From contig JAFRSR010000218.1 in the NCBI GenBank assembly GCA_017427485.1, positions 1 through 62,136 on the forward strand: a stretch of DNA of 62,136 bases, given 5' to 3'. This document shows, piece after piece, positions 1 to 8,471 of this stretch (positions within the stretch are counted from its first letter, which is position 1; every line of letters starts with the position of its first letter). The stretch comes from Kiritimatiellia bacterium (GTDB lineage: Bacteria; Verrucomicrobiota; Kiritimatiellia; RFP12; UBA1067). Position numbers and translations under genes: made by a program. Below the pieces are notes generated by a model. The model searched no databases. It was not told the DNA's origin and saw only the letters and a list, made by a program, of their open reading frames with translations.

Positions 1-395
1 AGGTAGCCGTTGTTGTCGCGGTTGCCGTGCTGGCAAACCTTGGTGGGGGTCCACATGCGCATCGACATGTTGCTCTGCCCGGAGCAGAGCCATACCTCGC
101 CCACGAGCACGTCTTTCACCTCCGCGCCGTTCGCCTTGAGGACGCGTCCCTCCGCGGACGCCTCCATCGGCGCGAGGCGCACGAGCCAGCGCCCGTCCGC
201 GCCGGCCGTGGCCGAGGCGGACTGCCCCGCGAACGTCACGTCCACCTTCTCGCCGGCGTCCGCCGTGCCCCACACCGCCACGGGCTTCCCGCGCTGCAGC
301 ACCATGCCGTCGCCGAACGGCGAGGCGAACTTCACGGCGGCGGACGCCGACAGGGCGCAGAGCGCCGCCAGGGACAGAACTGACAGTCTCTTCAT
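1..395 (-). CDS. Sialate O-acetylesterase-like protein (N-terminal part, cut by window edge)
   Basis: Reading from 395 towards base 1, the frame stays open to the edge and gives about 131 residues. It begins with a Sec signal peptide (MKRLSVLSLAALCALSASAA). An Ig-like region follows (FGDGMVLQRGKPVAVWGTA), then VGEVWLCSGQSNM. The GQSN block carries the nucleophilic serine of the SASA/DUF303 esterase family, which removes O-acetyl groups from sialic acids or other glycans. The ribosome site GGAGGG lies in the last codons of the SPFH gene upstream, 4 bp away, so the two are probably co-transcribed. Family assignment is firm; substrate is not known. Confidence 0.85.
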   Translation of the reverse strand, partial: MKRLSVLSLAALCALSASAAVKFASPFGDGMVLQRGKPVAVWGTADAGEKVDVTFAGQSASATAGADGRWLVRLAPMEASAEGRVLKANGAEVKDVLVGEVWLCSGQSNMSMRMWTPTKVCQHGNRDNNGY

Positions 396-399
396 GGGA

Positions 400-1320
400 T
401 CAGCCCTCCACTTTCTTGACGATGGACGTGCAGGCCTTGATCACGCCGGCGACGTTCGCGAGGTCGGCGGGGATGATCATCGTGTTGTTCGACTTCGCGA
501 GGTTGCCGAACTGCGCAAGGTACTGTTGTGCGAGCTGCATGTTCACGGACTCGATGCCGCCCCTCTCGTTGAGCGCCTCGGCCACCTTGCGGATGCCGGC
601 CGCCTGCGCCTCGGCGACGAGGAGGATTTCCTTCGCCTTGCCCTCGGCCTCGTTGATCTTGCGTGCGCGCTCGCCCTCGGAGAGCGCGATCGCCTGCTGG
701 CGCTCGCCCTCGGCGCGGTTGATCTTCGACTGGCGCTCGCCCTCGGACTCCGCGATCATCGCGCGTTTCTCGCGCTCGGCGCGCATCTGCTTCTCCATCG
801 CGTCGCGGATCGTCTGGGGCGGCGTGATGTTCTTGATCTCGTAGCGCGTCACCTTGATGCCCCACGGATCGCTCGCCTTGTCGACGGCCGAGACAATCGC
901 CGCGTTGATGGTCATGCGCTCCTCGAAGGAACGGTCGAGGTCGAGCTTGCCCATCTCGGAACGCATCGTGGTCTGCGCGAGCTGCGTCGTGGCGAAGAGG
1001 TAGTTGCCGATGCCGTAGGAAGCCTTGGCGGGGTCCATCACCTGCATGTAGAGGATGCCGTCGACGGAGACGGCGATGTTGTCCTTCGTGATGCACTCCT
1101 GCGGCGGTACGTCGATCGCCTGCTCCTTGAGCGTATGGCGGTAGGCGATGCGGTCGATGAACGGCACGAGGATGTGGAACCCGGCCTCGAGCGTGCAGCG
1201 GTACTTGCCGAGACGCTCAACGATGTACGCCGTCTTCTGCGGCACGATGATGGCCGTCTTCAGGATCGTGACGAGCACGATGAACGCGAAGACTGCGAAA
1301 AATACGAGAGGTCCTGTCAT
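400..1320 (-). CDS. SPFH/Band 7 (stomatin/QmcA-like) membrane protein
   Basis: 306 residues. One N-terminal membrane segment (about residues 3-21) is followed by an SPFH/prohibitin domain (VPQKTAYIVERLGKY to TRYEIKNITPP, about 26-168). Next comes a charged coiled coil built on repeated ESEGER/AEGER units (about 170-240) and a conserved tail. This is the layout of bacterial stomatin/QmcA proteins, which form oligomeric membrane microdomain scaffolds. The usual NfeD partner is not adjacent. The start is supported by AAGGAAAGGAATATGCC before the ATG. The esterase gene follows 4 bp downstream. Confidence 0.93.
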   Translation of the reverse strand: MTGPLVFFAVFAFIVLVTILKTAIIVPQKTAYIVERLGKYRCTLEAGFHILVPFIDRIAYRHTLKEQAIDVPPQECITKDNIAVSVDGILYMQVMDPAKASYGIGNYLFATTQLAQTTMRSEMGKLDLDRSFEERMTINAAIVSAVDKASDPWGIKVTRYEIKNITPPQTIRDAMEKQMRAEREKRAMIAESEGERQSKINRAEGERQQAIALSEGERARKINEAEGKAKEILLVAEAQAAGIRKVAEALNERGGIESVNMQLAQQYLAQFGNLAKSNNTMIIPADLANVAGVIKACTSIVKKVEG

Positions 1321-1379
1321 GGCATATTCCTTTCCTTGGTTTTCTGTTAGTTTAAATCATCTCAATCAATTATTCACTA

Positions 1380-2771
1380 TTACTTATTTGTTGTCCTGCT
1401 GGCCTTCCACGCCTCGGCGAGCGTGTAGTACTTCACGAGCATGTTCGGCAGGTAGTCGGCGGGCTGCTCGCCCTTCTTCATCCAGCCGAGGTACATGCTC
1501 ATCACCTGACTGAAGTGCGCCTCGTGCCCGATCTCGTACTTCTGCGGCACGACCATCGTCCAGCCGTCGCCCTCGGCCTTGAACTCCACGCCGGGATACG
1601 TCTTGTTGAACTCCGCCACGGCGGCCGCGAGCGCCTTCTCGAGCGCGGCCTTGTCCTGGCCGGCGCGCGGCTTCACGTACACGCGCGGCTTGTAGCCCTC
1701 CTCGGGGCCTTGGCGGATCACGATCTCCGACTTCGTGCCGCGCATGAGCGAGTAGTGCGTGTCGCCCGTCCCCTTCGGCGCGATGAAGTGCCACTCCACG
1801 CTCACCTTCGCGTGCACGCCCTTGAGCGCGTACGTAAACTCGCCGTTCGCCTTGCACTGCAGCACGTTGTCCTTGTCCACGTCCTTCTTCAGGAATTCAG
1901 GCCATGTGTCGAGTCCCGTAGAGGTCTTGTAGTCGGCCGCCGTGATGGGCGTGGGCCACGAGCGGGCCTTGATCATCTTGACGTCGGAGTACGTGAGCGT
2001 CTCACCGGGGAACGTCTCCCACTGCACGAGGTCCGTGAGGTGCGTCGTCACGTCCACGATCGCCTCGCCCTGCTGGTCGGTGTCGTAGTACCAGCCGGGA
2101 CGCTGCAACGGCTTGCCGTTCACGAGCTTGCAGAAGTGGTGCACGCTCACCTTCGTGACGGCGGGGTCGTCGGGCGTGCCCTTCTCCTGCTCGCCGTAGA
2201 GGTCCTTCGCGGCCACGAGCGCGCGCTGGAGAATCGTCGTGATCTCGTTGCGCTCGGTCATGATGTCCGCGAAGTAGAGTCCCTTCTCGTCCGCGAGTTT
2301 CGCGGCCTCCTGGAGTTTCGCGAAGGCGTCGGGCGTGATGGCCATCGGCTTGTCGGAGAGGATGTTGAACCCGGCCTTGATGGCCGCGAGGTAGTAGTCG
2401 GCCTTCTTGTTGTTCTTGCCGGCGAGCACCACGACCTTGGAGCCGGGGTCCTTCACGGCAAGCGCCTTCTCGAGGTAGTCGTCGCCCGTGTAGATCGCCT
2501 CCTTCCAGGATGTAGGGTCCTTCTCGCGCGCGTTGAACGCATCGACGAGCTTCTTGTGCGCCTCGACGTCCGGCCCTTTCGGCGCGAACACGGGCACGTC
2601 CTTCGACACGCCCTCGTAGTTCCGGTTCAGCACGAGCGCCGCGTGGAAGTGTCCGGGGTCGATCTCGACGAAGGAGACCTCCTTCACGGGCTTCCGAGCC
2701 GCGACGTTGCATTTGTCGCAGCATCCGGCGGCCACCACGGCCGCAGTCATCGCAATCATCATCTTTTTCAT
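1380..2771 (-). CDS. Gfo/Idh/MocA-type oxidoreductase with lipoprotein signal
   Basis: 463 residues. The chosen ATG at 2771 has a GAAAGGA ribosome site and gives a lipoprotein signal ending VAAGC with Cys17. The longer frame to 2798 starts inside the -10 box and is rejected. The body has a Rossmann-like region (VSFVEIDPGHFHAALVLNR, VVVLAGKNNKK) and NILSDKPMAI, the DKP variant of the family's EKP motif. A long C-terminal alpha/beta half contains VDVTTHLTDLVQW. Gfo/Idh/MocA enzymes are NAD(P)-dependent sugar dehydrogenases or oxidoreductases; a lipidated exported form is typical of PVC and Bacteroidetes polysaccharide degraders. Substrate unknown. Confidence 0.85.
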   Translation of the reverse strand: MKKMMIAMTAAVVAAGCCDKCNVAARKPVKEVSFVEIDPGHFHAALVLNRNYEGVSKDVPVFAPKGPDVEAHKKLVDAFNAREKDPTSWKEAIYTGDDYLEKALAVKDPGSKVVVLAGKNNKKADYYLAAIKAGFNILSDKPMAITPDAFAKLQEAAKLADEKGLYFADIMTERNEITTILQRALVAAKDLYGEQEKGTPDDPAVTKVSVHHFCKLVNGKPLQRPGWYYDTDQQGEAIVDVTTHLTDLVQWETFPGETLTYSDVKMIKARSWPTPITAADYKTSTGLDTWPEFLKKDVDKDNVLQCKANGEFTYALKGVHAKVSVEWHFIAPKGTGDTHYSLMRGTKSEIVIRQGPEEGYKPRVYVKPRAGQDKAALEKALAAAVAEFNKTYPGVEFKAEGDGWTMVVPQKYEIGHEAHFSQVMSMYLGWMKKGEQPADYLPNMLVKYYTLAEAWKASRTTNK

Positions 2772-2798
2772 GCCTTTTTTCCTTTCAGGTACGCACAC

Positions 2799-2804
2799 AT
2801 TATA
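2799..2804 (-). promoter_or_regulatory. -10 box of the Gfo/Idh/MocA gene
   Basis: The minus strand reads TGTGATATAATGTG, an extended -10 (TGA-TATAAT) 27 bp before the chosen start and upstream of its ribosome site. No clear -35 is seen. Confidence 0.55.
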
Positions 2805-4097
2805 TCACAAATGGACCAAGGTCTGCGCAAAAGCGTCGAGGAAACGGTCCACGTCGCGCGCGGTGTGGGCGGCGGAGACGAAGTTGCACTCGAACTGCGA
2901 GGGGGCGATGTACTGTCCCCGTTTGAGCAAGCCGTGGAAGATTTTCGCGTAGAGCGCCGTCGAACACGCCTTCGCGTCCGCGAGGTCCTGCACGGGCAGG
3001 TCCGTGCAGAACGGCGTGAACACGCCGTTGAACGACTGGCACGTCACGGGCACGCCGTGTTCGGCGGCGAGGGTGGAGACGCCCACCGCGAGCGCGCTGC
3101 CGAGCTCGGCCATGCGCGCATAGGGCATGTCGCGCTCGAGAATCTCGAGCGTCTTGAGGCCGGCCGCGACGGCGAGCGGGTTGCCGCTTAGCGTGCCCGC
3201 CTGGTAGATCGGGCCGTCGGGCGCGAGCTCGTGCATCCACTTCCGGCGGCCGCCCACCGCCGCGAGGGGCAGTCCGCCGCCGATCACCTTGCCGAGCGTG
3301 ACGAGGTCGGGCGTAATGCCCGCGTAGAGCGCGGAGTACGTGGAGAAGCCGAAGCGGAAGCCGTTGATCACCTCGTCGCAGATGAGGAGCGCGCCGTGCT
3401 TCGACGTGATCGAGCGCAGGCCTTTCAGGAAGCCGTCCGCCGGCGGCACGATCCCCATGTTCCCCGCGACCGGCTCCACGATCACAGCGGCGATCTCCTC
3501 CCCGCGCTTCGCGAAGGCGCGTTCGACGGCCGAGAGGTCGTTGTAGGGTGCGACGAGCGTATCCGCCACCGCGCCGCGCGTGACGCCGGCGGACGACGAC
3601 GCCCCCATCGTGAGCACGCCCGAGCCGCTCTTGACGAGCATCGCGTCCGAATGGCCGTGGTAGCAACCGTCGAACTTGAGGACGATCCGCCGCCCCGTCA
3701 CGCCGCGCGCGAGGCGCACCGCCGTCATCACGGCCTCGGTGCCGGAGCTGACGGCGCGCACCATGTCGAGGCCCGGCACGAGCGAGACAAGCCGCTCCGC
3801 GAACGACACCTCGTCCGGCGTCGCGATGCCGAACGTGGTGCCCAACTTCGCGCGCGCCGCGACGGCCCGCGAAATCTCCGGATGCGCGTGGCCGAGGATC
3901 ATCGCGCCCCAGCTGCAACACCAGTCCGTCAGCTCGCGCCCGTCCGCCGTGCGGATGCGCGCGCCCTTCCCCGACTCGACGAACACCGGCGTGCCGCCCA
4001 CGCCGTTAAACGCCCGCACCGGGCTGTTCACGCCGCCGGGAATCGCCTTCTTCGCCCGCTTGAACAATTCTTCGTGCTTCATGTCTTTCGTCTCCAT
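2805..4097 (-). CDS. hemL: Glutamate-1-semialdehyde 2,1-aminomutase
   Basis: 430 residues, the usual size. It isomerises glutamate-1-semialdehyde to 5-aminolevulinate in the C5 tetrapyrrole pathway, using pyridoxal phosphate. Diagnostic blocks are FKRAKKAIPGGVNSPVRAF, SSGTEAVMTAVRLARG, DEVINGFRFG and VTLGKVIGGGLPLAAVGG, which holds the PLP lysine. Two starts compete. ATG 4097 lies 6 nt after the TATACT box, a leaderless arrangement seen repeatedly here. ATG 4082 has GGAGA 8 nt upstream. I chose 4097. Haem synthesis fits the c-type cytochrome-like protein at 19.7 kb. Confidence 0.95.
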   Translation of the reverse strand: METKDMKHEELFKRAKKAIPGGVNSPVRAFNGVGGTPVFVESGKGARIRTADGRELTDWCCSWGAMILGHAHPEISRAVAARAKLGTTFGIATPDEVSFAERLVSLVPGLDMVRAVSSGTEAVMTAVRLARGVTGRRIVLKFDGCYHGHSDAMLVKSGSGVLTMGASSSAGVTRGAVADTLVAPYNDLSAVERAFAKRGEEIAAVIVEPVAGNMGIVPPADGFLKGLRSITSKHGALLICDEVINGFRFGFSTYSALYAGITPDLVTLGKVIGGGLPLAAVGGRRKWMHELAPDGPIYQAGTLSGNPLAVAAGLKTLEILERDMPYARMAELGSALAVGVSTLAAEHGVPVTCQSFNGVFTPFCTDLPVQDLADAKACSTALYAKIFHGLLKRGQYIAPSQFECNFVSAAHTARDVDRFLDAFAQTLVHL

Positions 4098-4103
4098 GCG
4101 CAC

Positions 4104-4112
4104 AGTATACCA
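4104..4112 (-). promoter_or_regulatory. Extended -10 promoter of hemL
   Basis: The minus strand reads TTGGTATACTGTGCGC. TATACT is preceded by TGG and followed by the GTGCGC tail also seen before the upp leader ATG. The ATG at 4097 follows 6 nt later, so the message would be leaderless. Confidence 0.6.
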
Positions 4113-4182
4113 AAAAATTATGCGGATGCTTGTCAGTTTGGGGCGCGCTCGCCGTCCATACACCATGTAAGGAGACTTGAAA

Positions 4183-4299
4183 ATGAAAAAGATGATTGAA
4201 AAGATTGTTGACGACATCCTCGAGCTGATCTCTGCCCCGTTCGACATCGAACTGCAGGACATCGACTACGACGACCTCGCCGCCGAGGCGGCGGGATAG
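4183..4299 (+). CDS. Small acidic protein, 38 residues, unknown
   Basis: A short plus-strand frame with an excellent ribosome site (AAGGAGA, 7 nt before the ATG). It encodes a lysine-rich amphipathic start (MKKMIEKIVDDILELI) and a strongly acidic second half (DIELQDIDYDDLAAEAAG). It has no cysteine, no signal peptide and no recognised domain. It is divergent from hemL and convergent with the hydrolase at 4364. The spacing and SD suggest it is really translated. It could be a small regulator or chance; I do not recognise it. Confidence 0.5.
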   Translation: MKKMIEKIVDDILELISAPFDIELQDIDYDDLAAEAAG

Positions 4300-4363
4300 A
4301 CGAGCGCAAACCGCAACGCCCCGACCCGACACCTCGCGGACAGATTCCGGCATCACCGGCTTC

Positions 4364-5164
4364 TCAGCCAGAGAGGTCGCGTACGAACGAAAGCAGCATT
4401 TCCTGATACCTCTTACGCCCCAACGCGTCAATGAAGTCGGTGTGCCCGGCACCTTCAACCGGGATGAACCGCTTGGGCTGAGGGGCGAGGTCGTACAACG
4501 TGCGTCCCTGTGAATACGGGATCACGGAATCCGCCGTGCCGTGGAGCATCGCGATCGGACACTTCACCTTCTGGATCCTGCCGCAGTTCGGGAATGAATC
4601 AATCAGCAACAGCCGAATCCGCGTCACCGCCCGCGGCGCCGAAAGATAGGGAGCCTCCAGCCACAGCCCGCCGACTTCCCGGCTCGCTGCAAGCTCGGTG
4701 GCAACGCCCGTCCCGATGGAAAACCCCACGACGACGACGTCCTTCGCGGCGAATCCCCTTTCATGGACCAGCCAATCGTAGAGCCGGTGCGCGTTCCTGT
4801 AACACCCTTCTTCGTCGGGCGATCCGTCCGAAAGGCCATATCCGGGATAGTCAAAGGTCGCAATCGTGTATCCGTCGTCGACAAGGGCGTCGAACCGGCC
4901 ATCGATGGCCGTCATGTCCTCGGCGTTCCCGTGGCAATACATGACGACCTTCTTGCCCTTGGCCGGCCCGATCACCCGCGCCGCCACGGCCACGCCGTTC
5001 GTGCCGATGTCCACATATCCGTCCAGCGTCCGGTCATACCCGCCCTTCACCGGGTGGAACATGAAGCGATTGATCAGCAAGAAAGCCAGCAACTGCACGA
5101 TCGCCACCCCGGCGATCAACACCGCCACATCCCGCTTCCGGAACATTTTCTTAACCCACGCCAT
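4364..5164 (-). CDS. Membrane-anchored alpha/beta hydrolase (S33/BEM46-like)
   Basis: 266 residues. One N-terminal membrane anchor (VAVLIAGVAIVQLLAFLLI) is followed by an alpha/beta-hydrolase fold. The oxyanion block is YCHGNAED, the nucleophile elbow is VVGFSIGTG with Ser in GFSIG, the acid is Asp in HGTADSVIP, and the base is His in GAGHTDF. The best match in memory is the BEM46/ABHD13 type of serine hydrolase with unknown lipid or peptide substrates. The start has GGGAGAAGG upstream. Confidence 0.85.
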   Translation of the reverse strand: MAWVKKMFRKRDVAVLIAGVAIVQLLAFLLINRFMFHPVKGGYDRTLDGYVDIGTNGVAVAARVIGPAKGKKVVMYCHGNAEDMTAIDGRFDALVDDGYTIATFDYPGYGLSDGSPDEEGCYRNAHRLYDWLVHERGFAAKDVVVVGFSIGTGVATELAASREVGGLWLEAPYLSAPRAVTRIRLLLIDSFPNCGRIQKVKCPIAMLHGTADSVIPYSQGRTLYDLAPQPKRFIPVEGAGHTDFIDALGRKRYQEMLLSFVRDLSG

Positions 5165-5191
5165 GGCCTTCTCCCTTGTCCAAGTCCTGAC

Positions 5192-6403
5192 TCACTTCCC
5201 CTCTATGGGACTTGGCGCATCTTTTTGTTCAAAGACAATGCAGCCATTTTCATTCGTAAAGGTCGTAGAATGCATGTGCGCCGCCGCAAAGGAAAAGATC
5301 TCTTCGGCATGCATTCTCGGTATTTGAAAACTGTATAGAACCTTAGGTTGACCAATTCCGATTTGGCACCTCCCGCCTAACGAGAACTCTGAATGCCACC
5401 TCATTTCACCGTTGATCCTGAACAGAAGGAATTGCACGACCTCGGGAAGAGTCAATTTATCGACCGTATAGGGCCCGAACAGATCAGACGCTAGCTGGGC
5501 GTGGAACCTTGCGGTCCGCTCGTCTAAACTAAGAGCTTCAATTCTATTTTCTTCAAGCCGCCGCTTTTCCAAATCTTTGGCAAGACGAGCGATCAATGTC
5601 TTCAACTCATTGAGTTCCATATTTTCGTTGCCGTCGGGAGAAACGAATGCAACGTGATTTATGGCATGTTTGAAAATGTCCTCTGCGACTTTCTTGCCCG
5701 ATTCTGGAGGGAGCATGATCACGAGCACACACCCCGTCGGCAAGTTGAGATGAGTCTCTTCGGTAAGACTGTGAAGGTCCATCATACGTGATTTCACGCC
5801 CAACCTGGAGACGAGCGAGTTGAGCGAAGGAGAGGTCACAATGACATACATGTCATCGAGGATTTCTCCTTCAGCCGGGATGTTCGCACGAGCATTTGAT
5901 TGCAAAGTCTGACGTCGGAATAACGTCTTCGCGACGAATTTATCACGTTTCACGTCTGTTCGCACGGAAAGCTCCGCACACCAGCCGCAACCATCAACGT
6001 CTTCGCAGAATGAAGTGAAGTCCCCGGGGCTCTCCCTTCGTTCAAACGGACGTCCCTTGAAACGTTCGACGAGAAACGTCTCTAATTCCTTGAGGGTTGA
6101 AATGGCGATGTTCATGTCTGACAAGGGAACCGTCTCTTCATCGGGGCCCCGTTTATCGAGCCCCCGTTCGTACTCAAGCACGATCTCGGTGAGAGCTGTG
6201 TGGCCGTGGTTAAATTGCTTTGACCGGAAAATTGCAACGTCAAAGAGAAAGAATCGTTTCGGAAACCTGCAGACACCATCTCCCAACATGTGGACGCCAT
6301 ACCCGCCCTTCTCAATGGGAGTCATAAAGATTTCCGACAGATCGGCAAATGCACTCATCAAACCCAACCCACAGGTGATTAAACAGACAAGACATTGTCT
6401 CAT
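5192..6403 (-). CDS. Secreted protein of unknown function
   Basis: 403 residues with an N-terminal signal peptide (CLITCGLGLMSAFAD). No domain is recognised. Visible features are a Cys pair in DVDGCGWCAEL, a hydrophobic strand TGCVLVIMLPPES, and a charged helical part (LNELKTLIARLAKDLEKRR) that could be a coiled coil around residues 270-300. The DNA looks clearly less GC-rich than its neighbours, which may indicate acquisition by transfer. It ends 27 bp before the hydrolase gene and may be its operon partner. Confidence 0.65.
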   Translation of the reverse strand: MRQCLVCLITCGLGLMSAFADLSEIFMTPIEKGGYGVHMLGDGVCRFPKRFFLFDVAIFRSKQFNHGHTALTEIVLEYERGLDKRGPDEETVPLSDMNIAISTLKELETFLVERFKGRPFERRESPGDFTSFCEDVDGCGWCAELSVRTDVKRDKFVAKTLFRRQTLQSNARANIPAEGEILDDMYVIVTSPSLNSLVSRLGVKSRMMDLHSLTEETHLNLPTGCVLVIMLPPESGKKVAEDIFKHAINHVAFVSPDGNENMELNELKTLIARLAKDLEKRRLEENRIEALSLDERTARFHAQLASDLFGPYTVDKLTLPEVVQFLLFRINGEMRWHSEFSLGGRCQIGIGQPKVLYSFQIPRMHAEEIFSFAAAHMHSTTFTNENGCIVFEQKDAPSPIEGK

Positions 6404-6447
6404 GACTCGTTCTCCTCCATCTTCGTTCGCATCCTATGCCCGCCTAC

Positions 6448-7410
6448 CTACCCGACATCCCGCCTCCTCGCCATCCGTCGCCACCACCATAATTTCATAC
6501 GCTCCGTAATCTCATTCCCGTATTTCGCCCGCCACCCGGCGAGCATGTTGGCGTCCTCCATCCGTTCCGGGTCCGTCAGGGCGTCCAGTCTTTCCATCAG
6601 CGCGGTCGAACTGCCCCTCACGCCCTTGACCACCTCAAGCCACACAGCCTTCGCCCGCACCACTTCCAAATCCGGCACCTCCGCCTGCGGTTCCGCCAGC
6701 ACGGCCTCCGCCGGCACGGGGTCGGCGAGGTCCACCACCTGCCGCAGCTTCTTCGCCATCGCCTTGTAGCGCATCACGGTCGTGTAGCGCACGTAGAGCG
6801 CGGGGATGTTCACCTGCAGCCACGCCTTCACGCCGCCGCGCCGCCCGACGATCGCGCCGTTCCCGTCGCGGAGAAGCGAGTTGTCCACATAGCATTCCAA
6901 GTCGTGCACTAGGCTGCCGAAGCGCACCGCCGCCGCATGCGAGTCGCGCCGATGGATCCACGCGTCCAAGATTTCCTCGCGCGCGGGACAGGGGTTCGTG
7001 GTACGCCGCCCGCCCACGCGCCGACGCTCTTCGGCGAGCGCCTCCCGCCGCGCCCGCTCGCGCGCGTAGTAGAGCGGACGCCGCAGGCGGCTTTGCGCCC
7101 GGTCGATGTATTTCGTCGCCCCAACGCGCAGCCACCGCGCGAGCGTGAGCAGCGTGAGCACGTCGCCGTCCGCCCAGCGCACCATCTCGCGCATGCTCCA
7201 CCCCTCGCGCCGCCAGACTACGGCCAACCCCTCGGTCGCCTCGCACAGGCCGGCGAAGTCCTCCGCCGCCTCCGCGCGACGCCGCGCGCGGTTCGCGAGG
7301 CGCCGCTCGTGCGCCTCGATGATCTCGCGCTCGACCGGTTCATAACGCGCCAGCCACGCCGCCAGGCCGTCGCCCGCCGCCGGCCTTGAAATGCCTGTTT
7401 CCCGTTGCAT
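6448..7410 (-). CDS. Arg/Trp-rich protein of unknown function
   Basis: 320 residues, no signal peptide, very rich in Arg, Ala and Trp (CEATEGLAVVWRREGWSMRE, ERMKLWWWRRMARRRDVG at the end). It has a basic, helical, nucleic-acid-binding look but no recognised domain. The region VKAWLQVNIPALYVRYTTVM around residue 200 is the most conserved-looking. The ATG lies 6 nt after TATCAT, implying a leaderless message. I cannot assign a function. Confidence 0.6.
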   Translation of the reverse strand: MQRETGISRPAAGDGLAAWLARYEPVEREIIEAHERRLANRARRRAEAAEDFAGLCEATEGLAVVWRREGWSMREMVRWADGDVLTLLTLARWLRVGATKYIDRAQSRLRRPLYYARERARREALAEERRRVGGRRTTNPCPAREEILDAWIHRRDSHAAAVRFGSLVHDLECYVDNSLLRDGNGAIVGRRGGVKAWLQVNIPALYVRYTTVMRYKAMAKKLRQVVDLADPVPAEAVLAEPQAEVPDLEVVRAKAVWLEVVKGVRGSSTALMERLDALTDPERMEDANMLAGWRAKYGNEITERMKLWWWRRMARRRDVG

Positions 7411-7416
7411 GGCGGC

Positions 7417-7425
7417 ATGATACCA
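7417..7425 (-). promoter_or_regulatory. Extended -10 promoter, leaderless start at 7410
   Basis: The minus strand reads TGTGGTATCATGCCGCC then ATG. The hexamer TATCAT with TGTGG ahead sits 6 nt before the start codon, leaving no room for a ribosome site. The stretch 7411-7558 holds nothing else that I can see. Confidence 0.5.
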
Positions 7426-7558
7426 CAGTGATTGATTGAAGGCAAATGGAAAATGAGATTACAGTACGTATGAAATCTTAGGGTTGGCGCGTGCGGCGTG
7501 GAAGTAGCATTACGCAGGTGGGGAATTGCGCCCTTCGGCGAGAGTGGAGACGGAGTGA

Positions 7559-8470
7559 TTAAGCCAAGAGAGCGAGGGGATTGTCGCGGCCGAGGGTGAG
7601 GCAATCGGCGTGGGAAAGGCCGATACGCGCCTGGAGGAGCTCCATCATCTTCGCCATGGGCGTAGTCGCTCCCACGAGGCAGTTACGCGCTGGATTCCAG
7701 AGGAGGCCATCCGACTCCAGCACGGCGTCGGCCCCCGATACGCGGTAATGCCCCGATGGCATGCCGGCCGGATACTGCGCGTCCGAGACGGCGATCAGGC
7801 GCGAAAGCGGCACGGCACGCGTGAATACCTTGAGCATCGTGTCCGGCAGGTGGTGTCCGTCGGGGATGAACATCACCTTGGCCCGATCTTCGGCCAGCGC
7901 CGTGAAGAGAATGTTGTCGTGGCGGGGAATCATGTTCGGGATGCCGTTGCCGAGATGCGTGAACGCACGCGCGCCCGCCGCGAGGCACGGCTCGATCTCC
8001 GCCGGAGTCGCCGCCATCTGGTGGCCGAGCGACACGATGACGCCCTGCTCCGACACCGCGCGCACGAACTCCGGCATCCCCGGAATCTCGGCTGCGACCG
8101 TGATGAGGCGCACAAGCCCCTCCGCCGCGTCCTGGTAACGTGCGAACTTCTCAAGAGACGGCGTCGTCACCCATTCGATCGGATGCGAACCCACCGCGCC
8201 CAGCTCGGACGAAATGAACGGACCTTCGAGGTGCAGGCCGAGGATGCGGCGCTCGCACTCCGCGTCCGCCTTCCGCGCCGCGACGATCGTGCGGATGTTC
8301 GGCAGCACCACCTCGGGATCGCCCGTCACGAACGTGGGGCAAAAACCCGCCGTGCCGTCCGCCGCAAGACGCCGCACGACCTCCTTCACGGCGTCCACGG
8401 TGAGTCCGGGCGAATTGAAGTCCACGCCCGCGTAGCCGTTGATCTGCAAATCGATCCATACTGGTTCCAT
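7559..8470 (-). CDS. NagA-like N-acetylglucosamine-6-phosphate deacetylase, short form
   Basis: 303 residues. It is an amidohydrolase with NagA motifs in order: IDLQINGYAGVDFN, LGLHLEGPF, VIVSLGHQMA, FTHLGNGIPN, FIPDGHHLP and the catalytic Asp in AVSDAQ. The enzyme would remove acetate from GlcNAc-6-P. It is about 80 residues shorter than usual and starts directly at the barrel, so the N-terminal part of the small beta domain is missing. NG...N replaces the usual FNAM near THLGNGIPN, so the substrate may differ. It is last in the operon, 1 nt after the rimO stop. Confidence 0.78.
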   Translation of the reverse strand: MEPVWIDLQINGYAGVDFNSPGLTVDAVKEVVRRLAADGTAGFCPTFVTGDPEVVLPNIRTIVAARKADAECERRILGLHLEGPFISSELGAVGSHPIEWVTTPSLEKFARYQDAAEGLVRLITVAAEIPGMPEFVRAVSEQGVIVSLGHQMAATPAEIEPCLAAGARAFTHLGNGIPNMIPRHDNILFTALAEDRAKVMFIPDGHHLPDTMLKVFTRAVPLSRLIAVSDAQYPAGMPSGHYRVSGADAVLESDGLLWNPARNCLVGATTPMAKMMELLQARIGLSHADCLTLGRDNPLALLA

Positions 8471-8471
8471 C

